A DNA stretch of 64,000 nucleotides from Selaginella moellendorffii (Eukaryota; Streptophyta; Lycopodiopsida; Selaginellales; Selaginellaceae), in the NCBI RefSeq assembly GCF_000143415.4, contig NW_003314302.1:1057820-1121819 (forward strand), read 5' to 3'. The position numbers were made by a program, and so were the translations under genes. Shown here in pieces: positions 32,580 to 43,804 of this stretch (positions are counted from its first letter, which is position 1; each line of letters begins with the position of its first letter). The notes beneath the pieces were generated by a model, which searched no databases, was not told the origin of the DNA, and was given only the letters and a program-made list of their open reading frames with translations.

Positions 32580-33873
32580 TTAAGGACAAGAAGATTCAGC
32601 AAATGACAGTTCATACTCCTCCAGATCATATACAATCATATGATCTCGCTGCATTGCGTAGCCAAAGATCCCCATGATTGCATCGCCCTCTTCGTCCTTG
32701 ATTTCTAAGGATGCTAGCTCAGGACAATAAAACTCATGCAGCTGCATTGTGATGAAGTTTAGTTGTTTAACCTGGTTTAAGAAGAAAAAGAAAGAGTTTC
32801 AAAGCAATAAAAATGGATGGGTCTTTTGAACTTACAGTAAAATCGCCACCCTCGAAGTGAAACGTGATTGGATTGAATCGTGGTCGGGGTGTATACTGCC
32901 GTTGCCCATCTGGGGCGTAGCATCCACGCCCCGTTTTCACGTAGCCCAAGTCCGTCTCAAAGTACTTATTGATTTCTTGGATGATTGGCTGGTAAAGCTG
33001 ATTGATCAGAAATGTACTTTTCGTACCGGAGTCAAAAACCACATAATTTGATTTTCTGTAGGTTGGTGGTCTAAAGTTCTTCCCGTTAAAAGATATAGAT
33101 AGCAACTGGATCATATACTGTCTATCTGGTCTTGCTCGCATTTGGTTATAACTCCATTCTCCCAATTCTCTAGAACCAAGCATAAGGTACGGTGTGTCTG
33201 CTAAACGATCTAAGTACACTAATCCCTCATACCTATCAGTCAGGCAATAAGCAAATTTTCTGATCTGAAACTCATGTACCAGACCAAGTGTCCCTTGGGC
33301 AAACCCGACAATGCCATTTATCGCTGTCCAGTCTAGAGAGCCAAAGTTTTCCAGCCCTGTTCCTGCCCCTAACTTAATAAATCTAGCATCCCTCTGTTCT
33401 GGATCATCTGTTTCCAATTCCATCAAATCTTCAACCATAATCCCTGTAACTGAGTGATTTCCCATGTAGGACACCTTAAATTTGCATTGGTTGTTGTTAG
33501 TGCATTTGAAGGTTAAACCTGGGGGGCATTCGGCGCACCTCATAACTGTCCAGGAAGAGGATTCTTCTACAGATCTGTGGATCCAGGTTAGAAGGCTTCC
33601 TGTGTCGAAGATCAGGGTTTCCATTTTGGCATTTCCCATGGTGCCACGCTTCAGGTGCATCACCAGCGGATTGCTTTGGACAGGAATTGGCACACGGTCC
33701 ACGATCGCCAATGCCCGAAGGTGGTCCTGCTCTGGATTGTGAACAGAGGCATTTGTGGCTGGCCGGATTGGAATAGGTGTCCTCTTTGCAGCTGTAAAAA
33801 GGAAGAGGAAGAAAAGTAGACACAAAAGTCTGGAAGAGGTGTGCTCGAGATTTAGAGCCGAGGAGGAAGCCAT
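32580..33873 (-). CDS. Secreted pepsin-like aspartic protease (A1 family)
   Basis: Two exons, 33873-32836 and 32771-32580 (64-base intron), encode 409 residues. The chosen ATG precedes a signal-anchor-like stretch (LLCLLFFLFLFTAA); an in-frame ATG at 34089 would bury it. Both catalytic motifs are present: LIFDTGSLLTW and YVVFDSGTKSTFL (Asp-Thr-Gly and Asp-Ser-Gly). Other family blocks are a short Cys-rich insert (RCAECPPG, KCTNNNQC), NGIVGFAQGTLGLVHEF, SISFNGKNF and the C-terminal GIFGYAMQRDHMIVYDL. It is likely a secreted or vacuolar endopeptidase of the plant nepenthesin/TAXi type. The second exon was found by joining the donor after GGDFT to an acceptor at 32772. Fragments of the gene occur at 23.7 and 44.3-44.7 kb, so this is the only whole copy here. 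Confidence 0.88.
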
Positions 33874-34599
33874 GGAAGATGGGAGCGTGAATGGTAGAGA
33901 GGAAGGACAGACTAGCTTGAAAGCACGCAGGCCGACGTGATGCAAGAAACAGCAATGTTTGTGCGCCGATTGGAGCTTTCGCTGCTCCAGACGTTGTGAT
34001 AAGCTCCAGGGCTCTTCACCCTTGGATGGCCGCTGGTTTTGGCTGCTGGAAGAGCTTGGTTTCCTCCGGAGGAGCTGCCGCTGGATCAATTCTTTCTTCG
34101 GACGGCATCGCTGCCTCTCCGCTCGATCCTCCTGCCGAATCTTCTCCCTCGCAATCGACTTGGGTCCTGGCCTGCCAAAGACGAGGTGCGCGAAGAAATT
34201 TCAGCAAGATTAGCTGAAAGATCTAAGAGGATGCCGATTACCTAGCAGTGCTCTTGGTATTAATCGCAGGGTTTTTCCAGAGTGATCTGATGACCCTGCT
34301 CGTGAAGCACTCTCCTTGCTCTCCGTGGTTTCCTTGGCCTTTTAAAGGAGTCTTCCAGCTCCTGCGAATCGCCAGCTTTTAACATGATCTACCAAACTTG
34401 TTTGGTAGCGAGTGTCGAAGACCACTGATCGTACTCTAGAAAAAAATAACTTTTTTCTTAAGATGATTTATGTTGATTTATCTCTCTGGCTATAAACTCA
34501 ATCACTATCCATTGACTTCGGCCACGTTCCATCCTGGATCATCTGCTCCGAGAGACTCAAAGCGTGGGTTGTTCTGTCACCCTCCCATTGTTCTTTCAG
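33874..34599. other. Upstream region of the aspartic protease gene
   Basis: About 725 bases without a credible gene. Overlapping short frames here are Ser/Leu-rich and not conserved. It presumably holds the protease promoter. Confidence 0.4.
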
Positions 34600-35215
34600 A
34601 GATATCCAAGATTAAAATCAAGACCTCCACCTTCTCTGACACCAGCCCATACACTTGTCCACCGAGTGACCTTTGAAGCACAATCCTCTAAATCTCGCTC
34701 TCCTTTCTCAAGCTTTGGAAAAGAGAAAAGACACTGACTTTTGATCACGGGCTGCCAAAAAACTTGCCCGCCATACGAATAGGCCTGTTGAAAGAAACAA
34801 CAAAACCCGACAGCCAATTTGCCAAACCGTAAGCCTGTGTCAAACACAAGGATGTCGTAACGTGTGCTTTGGGTATGTACTGCTTTTCTGACCACACTAT
34901 AGTTCTGGCGTCTTTTCGGTGACACGCAGTATATCCCTGATCGCCTCCACATACCACACAGCTGTTCAGCTCCATGCAGCTTAAGTGCCCGTTTAGTTCT
35001 GTGCTGAGGATGCGTGAAAGGTCCAGACCGTGTGGAGACACCACCAGCGGAGATATAGACTTCCTGCTTGGCTGGTTGTGTTCCATCCTGACCACCACGC
35101 ACGTTACTGCATCATCGTGGCCATAGAGAACCTGGCGAGGCTTGTCTGAGATGGCGAGTTGTTGGAAGATAGCCGAGTTTCCCATACTCCAGTGACGACA
35201 ATGCTGCCCTGAAAC
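34600..35215 (-). pseudogene. BEACH/WD40-gene and PPR mosaic fragment, copy A
   Basis: Minus-strand pieces of the WD40 end of a BEACH-domain protein (VLYGHDDAVTCVVV, VSPHGLDLSRIL, NGHLSCMELNS, VVCGGDQG) with internal deletions, then RDLEDCASKVT, which in the other two copies (40.4 and 56.1 kb) leads into a P-type PPR motif. Frames are interrupted. BEACH-WD40 proteins act in membrane traffic and RNA granules in plants, but this piece has no BEACH domain and is not functional. Confidence 0.7.
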
Positions 35216-35249
35216 AGGAGGAAGTCCTTAGAACTGAGTGATAACTTAC

Positions 35250-35690
35250 TAAATAACTAGAAAGAACAGCTTGGAGTTACCTCTTCTAGAAGTTTTCACA
35301 ACGTATCTCGTTACCTGATGGAATGAAGAGGATTAAAATACCTCTTCTCGCTCCTCGATGAAGTTTCCACAGCGTAGATTTCGTTACCTGCTGGAATTAA
35401 AAATAATTAGAAAGAGAAGAGCTTGGACCCTCTTCGGCAAAGTTTCCACAATGTAGCTTCCTCAGTGAAATTTAAAGTTTTTTATTCCAACGATCTGGAA
35501 CATCAAAGATCCTGAAGATTTTGTCTGCTCCAGAGTGATCATACCGAGCACGTCCATCGCTACAACTCGACTGGCTCACCGATTGTGAGCCTGTGCGCGA
35601 CGCCCGAGGATTGTTTCGAGGTTTTCGATCTACACTGTGGAAACTCTTGTTGAGATAGCACGAGGCTCTTTTAGCCGGCCAAATGAGTTG
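35250..35690. repeat. GTTGTGGAAACTTCACCGA-type repeats, minus orientation
   Basis: Several diverged units of about 80 bases with CACAACGTA and CTTCGGCGAAGTTTCCAC, in the reverse orientation to those at 39.66-39.86 and 55.22-55.51 kb. They always lie next to the BEACH/WD40 fragment. No ORF with a recognisable product. Confidence 0.55.
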
Positions 35691-35851
35691 AAAATACCTA
35701 GACTAGACCAAAGAAATAAGAAAATTTCTGGGAGATTTCTGGAAATTTTCATTCTGACTTTTTTTAATTCCTTTTTTATAAGGTTTGGGATCTTTTATAC
35801 CATATATAGTTTTACCAATATACCATGCTTTTGGGGTAACCCTAAGCTAGT

Positions 35852-36860
35852 ATGGATTCGATTGTGGTGATGTTTGTATTGGCCATGGTTACTGCAGGCG
35901 CACAAAGTAAAATAACAAGATCAGGTATGTTGTTGGCAANNNNNNNNNNNNNNNNNNNNNNNNNNNNNNNNNNNNNNNNNNNNNNNNNNNNNNNNNNNNN
36001 NNNNNNNNNNNNNNNNNNNNNNNNNNNNNNNNNNNNNNNNNNNNNNNNNNNNNNNNNNNNNNNNNNNNNNNNNNNNNNNNNNNNNNNNNNNNNNNNNNNN
36101 NNNNNNNNNNNNNNNNNNNNNNNNNNNNNNNNNNNNNNNNNNNNNNNNNNNNNNNNNNNNNNNNNNNNNNNNNNNNNNNNNNNNNNNNNNNNNNNNNNNN
36201 NNNNNNNNNNNNNNNNNNNNNNNNNNNNNNNNACAGGATGGTGTTTTAGGGTGGTACGAGTTTGCCATGGATTATCTGGATTGGAGGATGATGATGCTAC
36301 CCAGGGTAATCCCATACAAAAACTTTGGCTTCCTATTGTCAGAACACTATCATCAATCCTATTACGATGCCTGTGATGAAAATGGTGATGGGGTTCTTAA
36401 CTGGGAGGAGTTCAAGAACTGCCTGAGCCCAGAGAGGATCAAGGGCAACAGCGGCAGAAAATTGCAGATGTGGTTGTACAACGTGCAAGATGCAAACAAG
36501 GACGGGAGGATTGACTTCAGCGAGTTTAGCCAAGCTTTTGTTTACTACCACAATAACAACTTCTGTACGCATCGAGAGCCTAACGACGAGACTGAAATCT
36601 TCACGAGGTTCATCTCAGTCGATAGAGATCGCGATGGTTTCTTGACTCCAGCTGATGGGTTTGCAGAGATTTTAGCAGCGTACGACGCTCCCCGCGATCC
36701 AAGCTTGTACGAGGCATGTCTCAAAGCAAAAGAGATTGTTCCATTCCCATTTGCAAGCTTGAAGGTGGAAGAGATTCTGGCCACAGACTGGATTGCAAAG
36801 CTGATTCTGTTAGCAAAAGCAGATCGATCTCGGTTTGATGCCCTGTTTATGTGTGGCTAA
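35852..36860 (+). CDS. Secreted multi-EF-hand protein, copy 3, interrupted by an assembly gap
   Basis: Exon 1 (35852-35924) encodes the signal peptide MDSIVVMFVLAMVTAGAQSK and ends at a GTATGT donor. The gap 35940-36232 hides the intron and the first third of exon 2. From 36233 the frame is open to the stop at 36860, with DGVLGWYEF, DENGDGVLNWEEF, DANKDGRIDFSEF and DRDRDGFLTPADG. Visible parts are undamaged, so this copy may be functional, but the hidden part cannot be judged. It forms the left end of a segment duplicated at 51.3 kb. Confidence 0.75.
35940..36232. other. Assembly gap (293 N)
   Basis: A run of unknown bases inside the EF-hand copy 3. The true length may differ. Confidence 0.99.
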
Positions 36861-37319
36861 TAACCACATGAAACTTCAGAACTTCCTAGAAACCTTTTTG
36901 AACGCTCTTAAAATCATGTATAAAATACATCTATATACATACGATTGCACGATGTGATTGGACTTCTCCAAATTTGTTGGTAAGGAATAGAACTGATCTC
37001 CAACTAGGCACAGTGTAACAGTCCGGTTGGCTGATCCGAATCAAGCTCCTGACTAATGCCTGCTATATGAAAATCAACTACTGAAATAAAGAACCCATGT
37101 CCAAGTGCATTCCACAAATAAATCAAAGGTCTCGACTTCTTCCATTGTGTGACCACCTTAGGATGTAAATTCGCTTGCATCTGGAATCTCTAGTTCTATT
37201 GTTTTAAACGAGTGCTGTTTACAAATCTGTTACCCAAGAGGTGATATTTATGTTCGATGGTTATATGCTGTTGGATCTTTTAGAAACAAATATTGTAGAA
37301 AGAGAAGGTCCTAATTAAC
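36861..37319. other. EF-hand 3' flank, no gene
   Basis: AT-rich flank matching 52205-52690 in the right copy of the duplication, and in part the reverse complement of 21390-21450. No coding potential. Confidence 0.6.
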
Positions 37320-37720
37320 TGAGCTTGATGCTTGGCTTGATAAGCAGTATGACATTCGTGACGAATCAATCTGGCAACGCAAAGACAGAAACAAAGATGG
37401 TGTTTATCTGGATTGGAAGATGATGAGGCAATCCCTTTTAAAAGCTTTAGCTTTCAGATTGTCCCATTTATTACGATGATTGGGCGGATTTCAAGAACTG
37501 CCTGAGCCCAGAGAGGACATGCAGACAAGGACTGGAGGATTGACTTCAGCGCATGAGGCTCCCAGTGATCCAAGCTTGTATACTCAAGGCATGTCTCAAA
37601 GCATTTAGGAGATTGTTCCATTCCCATTGAAGGTAAAAGAGATTCTGGCTACAGACTGGATTGCGAAGTTGATTCTGTTAGCGTTCGCAGTTCGCCAGCC
37701 TAATATCTTGTTGATAAACT
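37320..37720 (+). pseudogene. EF-hand gene fragment
   Basis: Sense pieces: WQRKDRNKDGV-like, YLDWKMM, KNCLSPER, DPSLY and EILATDWIAKLIL, with most of EF-hands 3 to 5 deleted. Counterpart of 52700-53290. Confidence 0.8.
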
Positions 37721-37914
37721 GAATTTCCATTTTTTCTGCGCAGTTTTGGCTTTCGTTGAATCCAATCAAGAGTTTTGTTTTAGTTTGCAGGCATAGATCA
37801 GAAGGAAAGGAAAAACAAACTAAACATATTGTTCCCAGTCTTTCTCAATTAAAAACTCGCAGCGCTTGACCACGTAGGAACTGTAAAATGCCTAGAAAGA
37901 AACTTTCATCTCTA

Positions 37915-38239
37915 ACAGCGTGTTGATCGAATGTCTTTCTGTGTGTTCGCTCGAGCAAAAGCCTCTTTGACATTCTCCGTCAGCCGGCCTTCGTGGGCAC
38001 GTCCCAGCCTCCACCAAAGCTCCTTCTTCTTTTCAGTCTGACGACGCTGACGCTCTTCGTGCATCTTCACCGTCTCCGAGTTCCTCGCTCTTTGGCTGCC
38101 TGAAAATTCCATTGGAATTCAAAAAGTAGAAGGTATCACACCTGCATTCTTTTCCTCGCGAGTTCGTCCTTATAGAGACTTGAGCTTCGTTTATGCTTGC
38201 TGTTGGACAAGCAACCTTCTTTTGTTCTTCATATATCAC
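37915..38239 (-). pseudogene. Lys/Glu-rich two-exon fragment
   Basis: An upstream piece (near 38150-38239) ends at a GTGTGA donor and a TTTTCAG acceptor follows at about 38104. The downstream exon has an open frame (QRRQTEKKKELWWRLGRAH, then ENVKEAFARANTQKDIR) to a stop near 37912. The copy at 53.5 kb lacks 37 bases here. Product unknown; the fragment reads like the C-terminus of a basic coiled-coil protein. Confidence 0.5.
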
Positions 38240-38629
38240 CCTTGTCTATCCTCGCTTCCAAAAACTTCAGCTTAATGCTTGAAAATCGGCTCGCCTTTGG
38301 CGACTGGCTTCTCATTCCTATAAAAAAAGAGGAAGGGCTGCGAACCTGGATGTGAACCTGAGCTGGGTTCCATGCGAGATTGGTCCTGCGCCTTCGCCGC
38401 TGCTGTGGTGCTCCCGCCCTAGTCTGCAGTATGCAATCGTCTAGGGAAAAGAAAGAAAGAACACGCTCTTCCTCGCCACGCCTAGCCTAGCAACGTGATT
38501 TCCAGCCACGCTGCTTCTATCCTCTTCGAGCTAGCGCGCCATGCCTTGACTGGCTCTTCCAACCCAGCATGACCTCGGGCAAGCCGAGCACGCCCCCAAA
38601 AGATCAGGCAAAGCCAGAATTAATCAAGA

Positions 38630-39197
38630 TTAACTTCAACGAATTTCCATAATTGGTCAGCTCTTTTTTGACCAACTTCCACTGTAATCGAATTTGGTTT
38701 CTTGATGGACAGACTCAGATAAACGTTTGTGGTTGCCCGTATGAAGTAGTAGCCTCCCGTACCGAGTTCCATAATAAGTCTGAATCATCAAAATATTGTG
38801 TTATAATCACCTGGAATAAAAACATTTTAAAAAATAAAGCTTAAAAAATGATGATAAATACCTCTCCGGGTGACATGTCATGGTGAAGATAAGTTTGAGT
38901 CTCGAAATTCTTGAGAGAATATGCAAATAGCCCACTTGAATCTCGTAACCGGCCCATGGCATATGAAAGCTCCCAAACCTTATAAAAAGGAAATTAAAGA
39001 TAAATTATAGAGAAATATTTTACCTGGTAGTTGTATTATGATTAAGCAACAGTTCCAGTGCCATGATTAACAGAAATAACTTTAGAAGGATTGGTTAATG
39101 AAACAATGTGAACCAATCTTACACCGTCCACAACAACTCAATCCAGTGATTCTACTGATTTTGTAAGTAAGAAGATAAAGAGGAGGTAACACAGCAT
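38630..39197 (-). pseudogene. QxW protein gene, broken copy in left duplication
   Basis: Same three-exon layout as 54174-54782. Deletions in exon 1 (near 39036) and in exon 3 (loss of the GTEDVRGG region near 38760) shift the frame, and the signal-peptide start near 39197 is preserved. A GA-repeat, absent from the other copy, lies just upstream. Confidence 0.85.
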
Positions 39198-39198
39198 G

Positions 39199-39228
39199 CT
39201 AGAGAGAGAGAGAGAGAGAGAGAGAGAT
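39199..39228. repeat. (GA)n microsatellite
   Basis: About 28 bases of pure GA just 5' of the broken QxW gene start; only about ten bases at the matching place near 54.79 kb. Confidence 0.9.
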
Positions 39229-39649
39229 GGTTAGAACAAATTCTTGGAGAAAGAAAGAGAGAGTAAGAGTACCTGTTGTGGTGTTGAATTCAGAGAAAAG
39301 TTGATGCTGCGTCTCCTCTTTCCCTTGAGCTAAACGGAAGAACCTATAGCCTAGTGTTTTAGAAATGCTTATATTTATACTCCAACATAGACCTTAGTTG
39401 GTAGCCAACAAATGTTTGGTTGTGGCATGTTTAGTTAGTGATGTTTAGTTGGTTTGTTTTGTTCATTCTCACGCTAGAGACTCTCCAACCCAGCACAAAT
39501 TGAAAGAATCTGCACGCTCGCCACCATCACTGAAAGAATTCGTAAACCGATTTCAATGGCGAGGGGTTCGATACTTGACAGGGTTAGGGTTTTAGGATTC
39601 AACGTGAGCTCGGCATGATCATACAAAATCTTCAGTAACTTTGATGTTC

Positions 39650-39865
39650 CGAAATTTCCGAGGAGAATAGGTATCTTTTCTTTGTAATTATTTTTATCCC
39701 AATCTTGGAAACTTCACTGAAGAGGGAGAAGAGGTAACTTCCGTAACGAGATATACGCCCTATATACGTTGTGGAAACTTCACCGAGGAGGGAGATCCAA
39801 GCTCTTTTCTTTCTAATTATTTTAGTGCCATCAGGTAACGAGATCTATGTTGTGAATACTTTGAT
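39650..39865. repeat. Tandem GTGGAAACTTCACCGA-type repeats, plus orientation
   Basis: Two to three units of about 80 bases, each with GAAACTTCACYGARGAGG, CTTTTCTTT and TAATTATTTT and a CATCAGGTAACGAGAT end. Counterpart of 55220-55510. Confidence 0.6.
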
Positions 39866-39879
39866 CTTGTTTTGGATGA

Positions 39880-40145
39880 ATGGTGGAACAGATCCAAGTA
39901 TGTCGGTGTCTCCGCACGGTCTGGACCTTTCACGCGTCCTTGGTGAATGGCCAAACGGGCACTTAAGCTGCATGGAGCTGAATAGCTGTGGCGAGTTTGT
40001 GGTGTGTGGAGGAGTGCGCAAGCTACTGCGTGTCAACGAAAAGGTGGTCAGACGCCAGAACTATAGTGTGGTAAGAAAAGCTTAACACGTTCTTGTGTTG
40101 ACACAGGCTTTGAACGGTTTGGCCGTCGGTGAGCGACATGAGCTA
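39880..40145 (+). pseudogene. BEACH/WD40-gene fragment, copy B
   Basis: Sense SVSPHGLDLSRVLGE, NGHLSCMELNSCGEFVVCGG and a second exon-like part with VVRRQNYSVVRKA. Lacks the rest of the repeats and any BEACH domain. Counterpart of 55580-55860. Confidence 0.7.
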
Positions 40146-40359
40146 AGTCCCAATGGTCGCAACTCATCAGGCATTTCGTTGTAGCTAATTCTTGCAGGAA
40201 GAGGTAATTCCATGCTAACTTCACATTTTATTCTTCTGAATGTATTGTTGTTTCTTGTAAGGCCTATTCAGTGGAGCTTACACAAAGAAGATGATTGAAA
40301 CGATGGCGGGTATCAAAAGTCAATGTACATCTCTTTTTTATTTTTCTAGGCCAAAGAGG

Positions 40360-40720
40360 CAAGGATGGCTCTATTAATCTTTTCAAGGCCTGAGAAAGGA
40401 GAGTGAGATTCAGAGGATTGTGCTTCAAAGGTCACTCTGGTGGACGCTCTTTGCAAGTCGGACCAGCCTCATGAAGCATATGGGCTGGTGTCAGAGATGG
40501 TGAAGAAGGGGTGCTCTCCGCTTTCGCAAGGTGGAGGTCTTGATGCTACTCAAGAACATGTCTCAACGATAATCTTGGATATCTTTCATCAACGATAATC
40601 TTGGATATCTCTGAAAGAAACAATCGCGCACAGGCTGCTCAATGCGCTGGCCAAGGGGGACAAAACAACCAACACTTTTGAGTCTCTCGGAGCAGATGAT
40701 CCATGAGGGCGGGGTTCCAT
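40360..40720 (+). pseudogene. P-type PPR gene fragment, left copy
   Basis: Sense RDSEDCASKVTLVDALC-like, then KSDQPHEAYGLVSEMVKKGCSPL, one canonical P-type PPR motif. A later small duplication repeats AACGATAATCTTGGATATCT. Ends near TFESLGADDP. Confidence 0.7.
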
Positions 40721-40799
40721 GCGTCCCCCTGGGGAAACTGGTTCCATGCACGAATTGAGGGGAAGGAACCCGGTGTCCCCCCACAAAATTCTCCCGGGT

Positions 40800-41262
40800 A
40801 TAGAACAATCTCTTATGCTTTGAGACATGCCTCGTACAAGCTTGGGGAGACTCGTACAAAATCTCTGCAAGCCCATCAGCTGGAGTCAAGAAACCATCAC
40901 GATCTCTGTCGACTGAGTTGAAGCTTTTGTTTACTACCACTATAACAACTTCTGTACGCATCTAGAGCTTCGATGAGACTGAAATCTTCACGAAGCTTGG
41001 CTAAATTTGCTGGCGATCCTCCCATCCTTGTTTGCATCTTGCACGTTGTACAACCACATTTGTAATTTGCTGCCCTTATCCTCAGTCCACCCAGTTAAGA
41101 ACCCCGTTCACCATTTTCATCACACGCATAGTATTAGGATCGATGATAATGTTTTGGCAATTGGAAAAACTGGGTATTGCCCTGGGTAGCATTATCATTT
41201 TCCAATTCAAATAATCCATGTCCATCTTTGTTTCTGTCTTTGCGTTGCCAGGTGATACAAAG
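40800..41262 (-). pseudogene. EF-hand gene copy with an in-place inverted block
   Basis: Minus-strand EF-hand gene pieces from the C-terminal part (KAKEIVPF-like at about 40805) up to WQRKDRNKDG near 41250. A 72-base block at 40924-40995 is in the opposite orientation while both neighbours are in normal order. Several other small deletions are present. Confidence 0.85.
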
Positions 41263-41519
41263 TCAGGTACTCAATAAATGTGAGATGCCATATTGATGGA
41301 ATCTCATGAGGGATATTTTATGTAGACCAATGGTTAAATGCCACGTCGCATGTGAGTTGGCTTTATTTATTTAAAACTTATTATAATTTACATGTGAGCT
41401 TGAAAAAATTACTGTTTTTTCATTCATATACCAGACCGAGGTCACATAAACTGCTTGTTAATGATTGCGCAAGCGTCTTGTTTCTTCCTCCCGATCTCTT
41501 CATCACAGGCATCGTAGGA
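41263..41519. other. AT-rich spacer without genes
   Basis: No coding potential seen; matches parts of 56560-57180 loosely. Confidence 0.4.
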
Positions 41520-41760
41520 ATTCGTTGCGAGAACTGACACGCGGCGTCATTTGCTTGGCCTTGTCCGACGTGTATTATCTGCCTTTTTTACAGGTATGTT
41601 TTAGGGCTACTGGCTGGGAATCCAATGGTACGCAGCTCGAATTCGTCACAGCCTGGATGAGGCGCTTGATTCCGGGTAGCTTGAGAGGTATGTGGAGCCT
41701 CTTGGCTTGAGTGAGTTTTTCTTCGGCGAAACTTTCTTTGGGACGTTTGTAGAGCACTAG
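41520..41760 (+). pseudogene. Unknown gene, 3' exon pair, left copy
   Basis: Counterpart of 57190-57442. A ten-base loss near 41610 and a three-base insertion near 41680 disturb the frame that is open in the right copy. Ends at TAG 41758, just before the ESV1 copy. Confidence 0.45.
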
Positions 41761-41795
41761 AACAGGAAATGCAAGGGGAGTGTTGGGTTGATTTT

Positions 41796-41975
41796 ATGGC
41801 TGTGAGCGTGACCGTGGTTTTTTGGAATTCGTTCTTCCAACAAGTTCCCATCTAGAAGTTCATGTACGACCAGTCCAGTAACAGGGATTCCTGCGTCTCT
41901 ATTTGGTGGGTCACTGGAAGGCAAAGATGCTTTTTCTCTTGGAAGGAAGAAGAAGAGCTTGAGGCTTCCAAGGCA
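41796..41975 (+). pseudogene. Truncated copy of ESV1 exon 1
   Basis: Begins ATGGCTGTGAGCGTGACCGT like the ESV1 gene at 57486 and follows it for about 180 bases to GAGGCTTCCAAGGCA, where similarity stops. A two-base difference (TTTTTT) near 41820 shifts the frame. Confidence 0.88.
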
Positions 41976-42792
41976 AACTTGCTCATCCATCTCGCAGGCA
42001 AGGTGGTGGTAGAGAGAAGCTACAGTGTGAAAACGTTTCACCATAAATATGTGTGCATAGTGACTTTACTTCTGTGACTGGTTCTAACACATGTCCTTAC
42101 ACTTTGATCTCACTGTAATTAACGAAATATTCAGCAAATTTGCAAAAGAAAAGTTTAATACCTTCAATGCATCTGCTCCTGATCCAGCACCATTTTGTTA
42201 GTGCACATGCCATTAGGCTTTCAAAATAATTTGGTTACAGAAAGAAATATAAAGAAGACATCTGTGAGTGAAGGAAAGTAACTCGGCCTCATCTCCAAGC
42301 AGACACATGACTGAGACACAAGGAGAGTTCCCTAGTGACTATGACTGGGACACAAGGAAGACTGAGAAATCAGAATCTCCATAGCTTCTCTCCACCACCT
42401 CGTAGATAACAAATCTGCAAATCTGCACCAACTCTTTCACTGCATCAAGAACAGGGAAATCTTCTGCTCATGCACCGCAAGCAAGCAGAGCAGCGGAGTA
42501 CATGGTGTAACAGCTGTCACCACGCCCTCTTCCCTCCCCAACCACACATGCATGCCACCCATTGGCCGCCACAACATTGAGCTGATATTCCCACAAACCA
42601 TGGCTATTAGCCCTGGCCCTAGCCTCGAGAACCATGGCTTCTGTTGCTGCCGCGGGCCCGGGATTGGACGGCCGCAGGGTCTGGGCCCTTCATTCTTATA
42701 TATATAGATAGATGGTCTACAAACAAACTGTTGATTGAATTCAATGACAGCCAAAATTAGGAAATGGAAATTCAAGGTTTATGAACAAGATA
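41976..42792. other. Unassigned spacer
   Basis: No recognisable gene. Short frames here are not conserved; a TATATATA box lies near 42700. Confidence 0.4.
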
Positions 42793-43733
42793 TTAGCCAC
42801 ACATAAACAGGGCATCAAACCGAGATCGATCTGCTTTTGCTAGCAGAATCAGCTTTGCAATCCAGTCTGTAGCCAGAATCTCTTCCACCTTCAAGCTTGC
42901 CAATGGGAATGGAACAATCTCTTTTGCTTTGAGACATGCCTCGTACAAGCTTGGATCGCGGGGAGCCTCGTATGCTGCTAAAATCTCTGCAAGCCCATCA
43001 GCTGGAGTCAAGAAACCATCATGATCTCTGTCGATTGAGTTGAACCTCATGAAGATTTCAGTCTCATTGTTAGGCTCTCGATGTGTACAAAAGTTGTTAT
43101 GGTGGTAGTAAACAAAAGCTTGGCTAAACTCGCTGAAGTCGATCCTCCCATCTTTGTTTGCATCTTGCACGTTGTACAACCACATTTGCAATTTGCTGCC
43201 ACTTTTGTCCTTGATCCTCTCTGGGCTCAGGCAGTTCTTGAACTCCACCCAATTAAGAACCCCATCACCATTTTCATCACAAGCGTCATAATAAGATCGA
43301 TGATAGTGTTCTGGTAATGGGAAAAGCTGAAATTCAAAGTTTTTGTATGGGATTGCCCTGGGTAGCATCATCATCTTCCAATCCAAATAATCCATGGCAT
43401 ACTCGTACCAACCTAAAACACCATCCTTATTTCTGTCTTTACGTTGCCAGATGAATTGGTCGCGGATGTCATGCTGCTTATCAAACCATGCATCAGCCTC
43501 TTCCCTAGTAATATTGCCATCTCTATTTACGTCCATCTCATCAAGGTATTTTTGAGCAGTCATCCTTTCGAGCTCAGTCGGTGGAATATGTAAATTACGA
43601 TAACAAGGACCTTAATTTGTTTTTAATACATGCAAAGAATTGAAGTTCCCATCAACATACCTGATCTTGTTATTTTACTATGTGCACCTTGAGTAACCAT
43701 GGCCAACACAAATATCACCACAATTAAATCCAT
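42793..43733 (-). CDS. Secreted multi-EF-hand calcium-binding protein, copy 4 (CREC-like)
   Basis: Two exons, 43733-43661 and 43610-42793 (50-base intron), encode 296 residues. Exon 1 gives the signal peptide MDLIVVIFVLAMVTQGAHS. Five EF-hand loops are clear: DVNRDGNITREEA (canonical length here), DRNKDGVLGWYEY, DENGDGVLNWVEF, DANKDGRIDFSEF and DRDHDGFLTPADG. This is the cleanest family member in the window, intact from signal peptide to the FMCG end. Neighbours on its upstream side are the PPR fragment and the aspartic protease fragment in the same order as at 31.4-33.2 kb, showing a duplicated segment. Confidence 0.9.
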
Positions 43734-43804
43734 ACTAGCTTAGGGTTACTCGAAAAGCATATATGGTAACTTGTTAACAACGTATGGGAATTAGTTGATT
43801 TATT

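Larger units (their letters stand above)
36233..41975. repeat. Segmental duplication, left copy
   Basis: Collinear in direct orientation with about 51330-57675: EF-hand 3' part, its 3' flank, a second EF-hand piece, the Lys/Glu-rich exon, QxW gene, tandem repeats, BEACH/WD40 piece, P-type PPR piece, an unknown 3' exon and the first part of ESV1. The right end is inside ESV1 exon 1. The left copy has an extra set of EF-hand pieces near 40.8-41.26 kb. Confidence 0.85.

Noticed and set aside
34089-34091. Upstream ATG as start of the aspartic protease
   Set aside because: It would place about 70 hydrophilic residues before the signal peptide; ATG 33873 fits better.
42437-42775. 112-codon minus-strand frame in the spacer
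   Set aside because: Low-complexity, no domain, no counterpart in the other duplicate.
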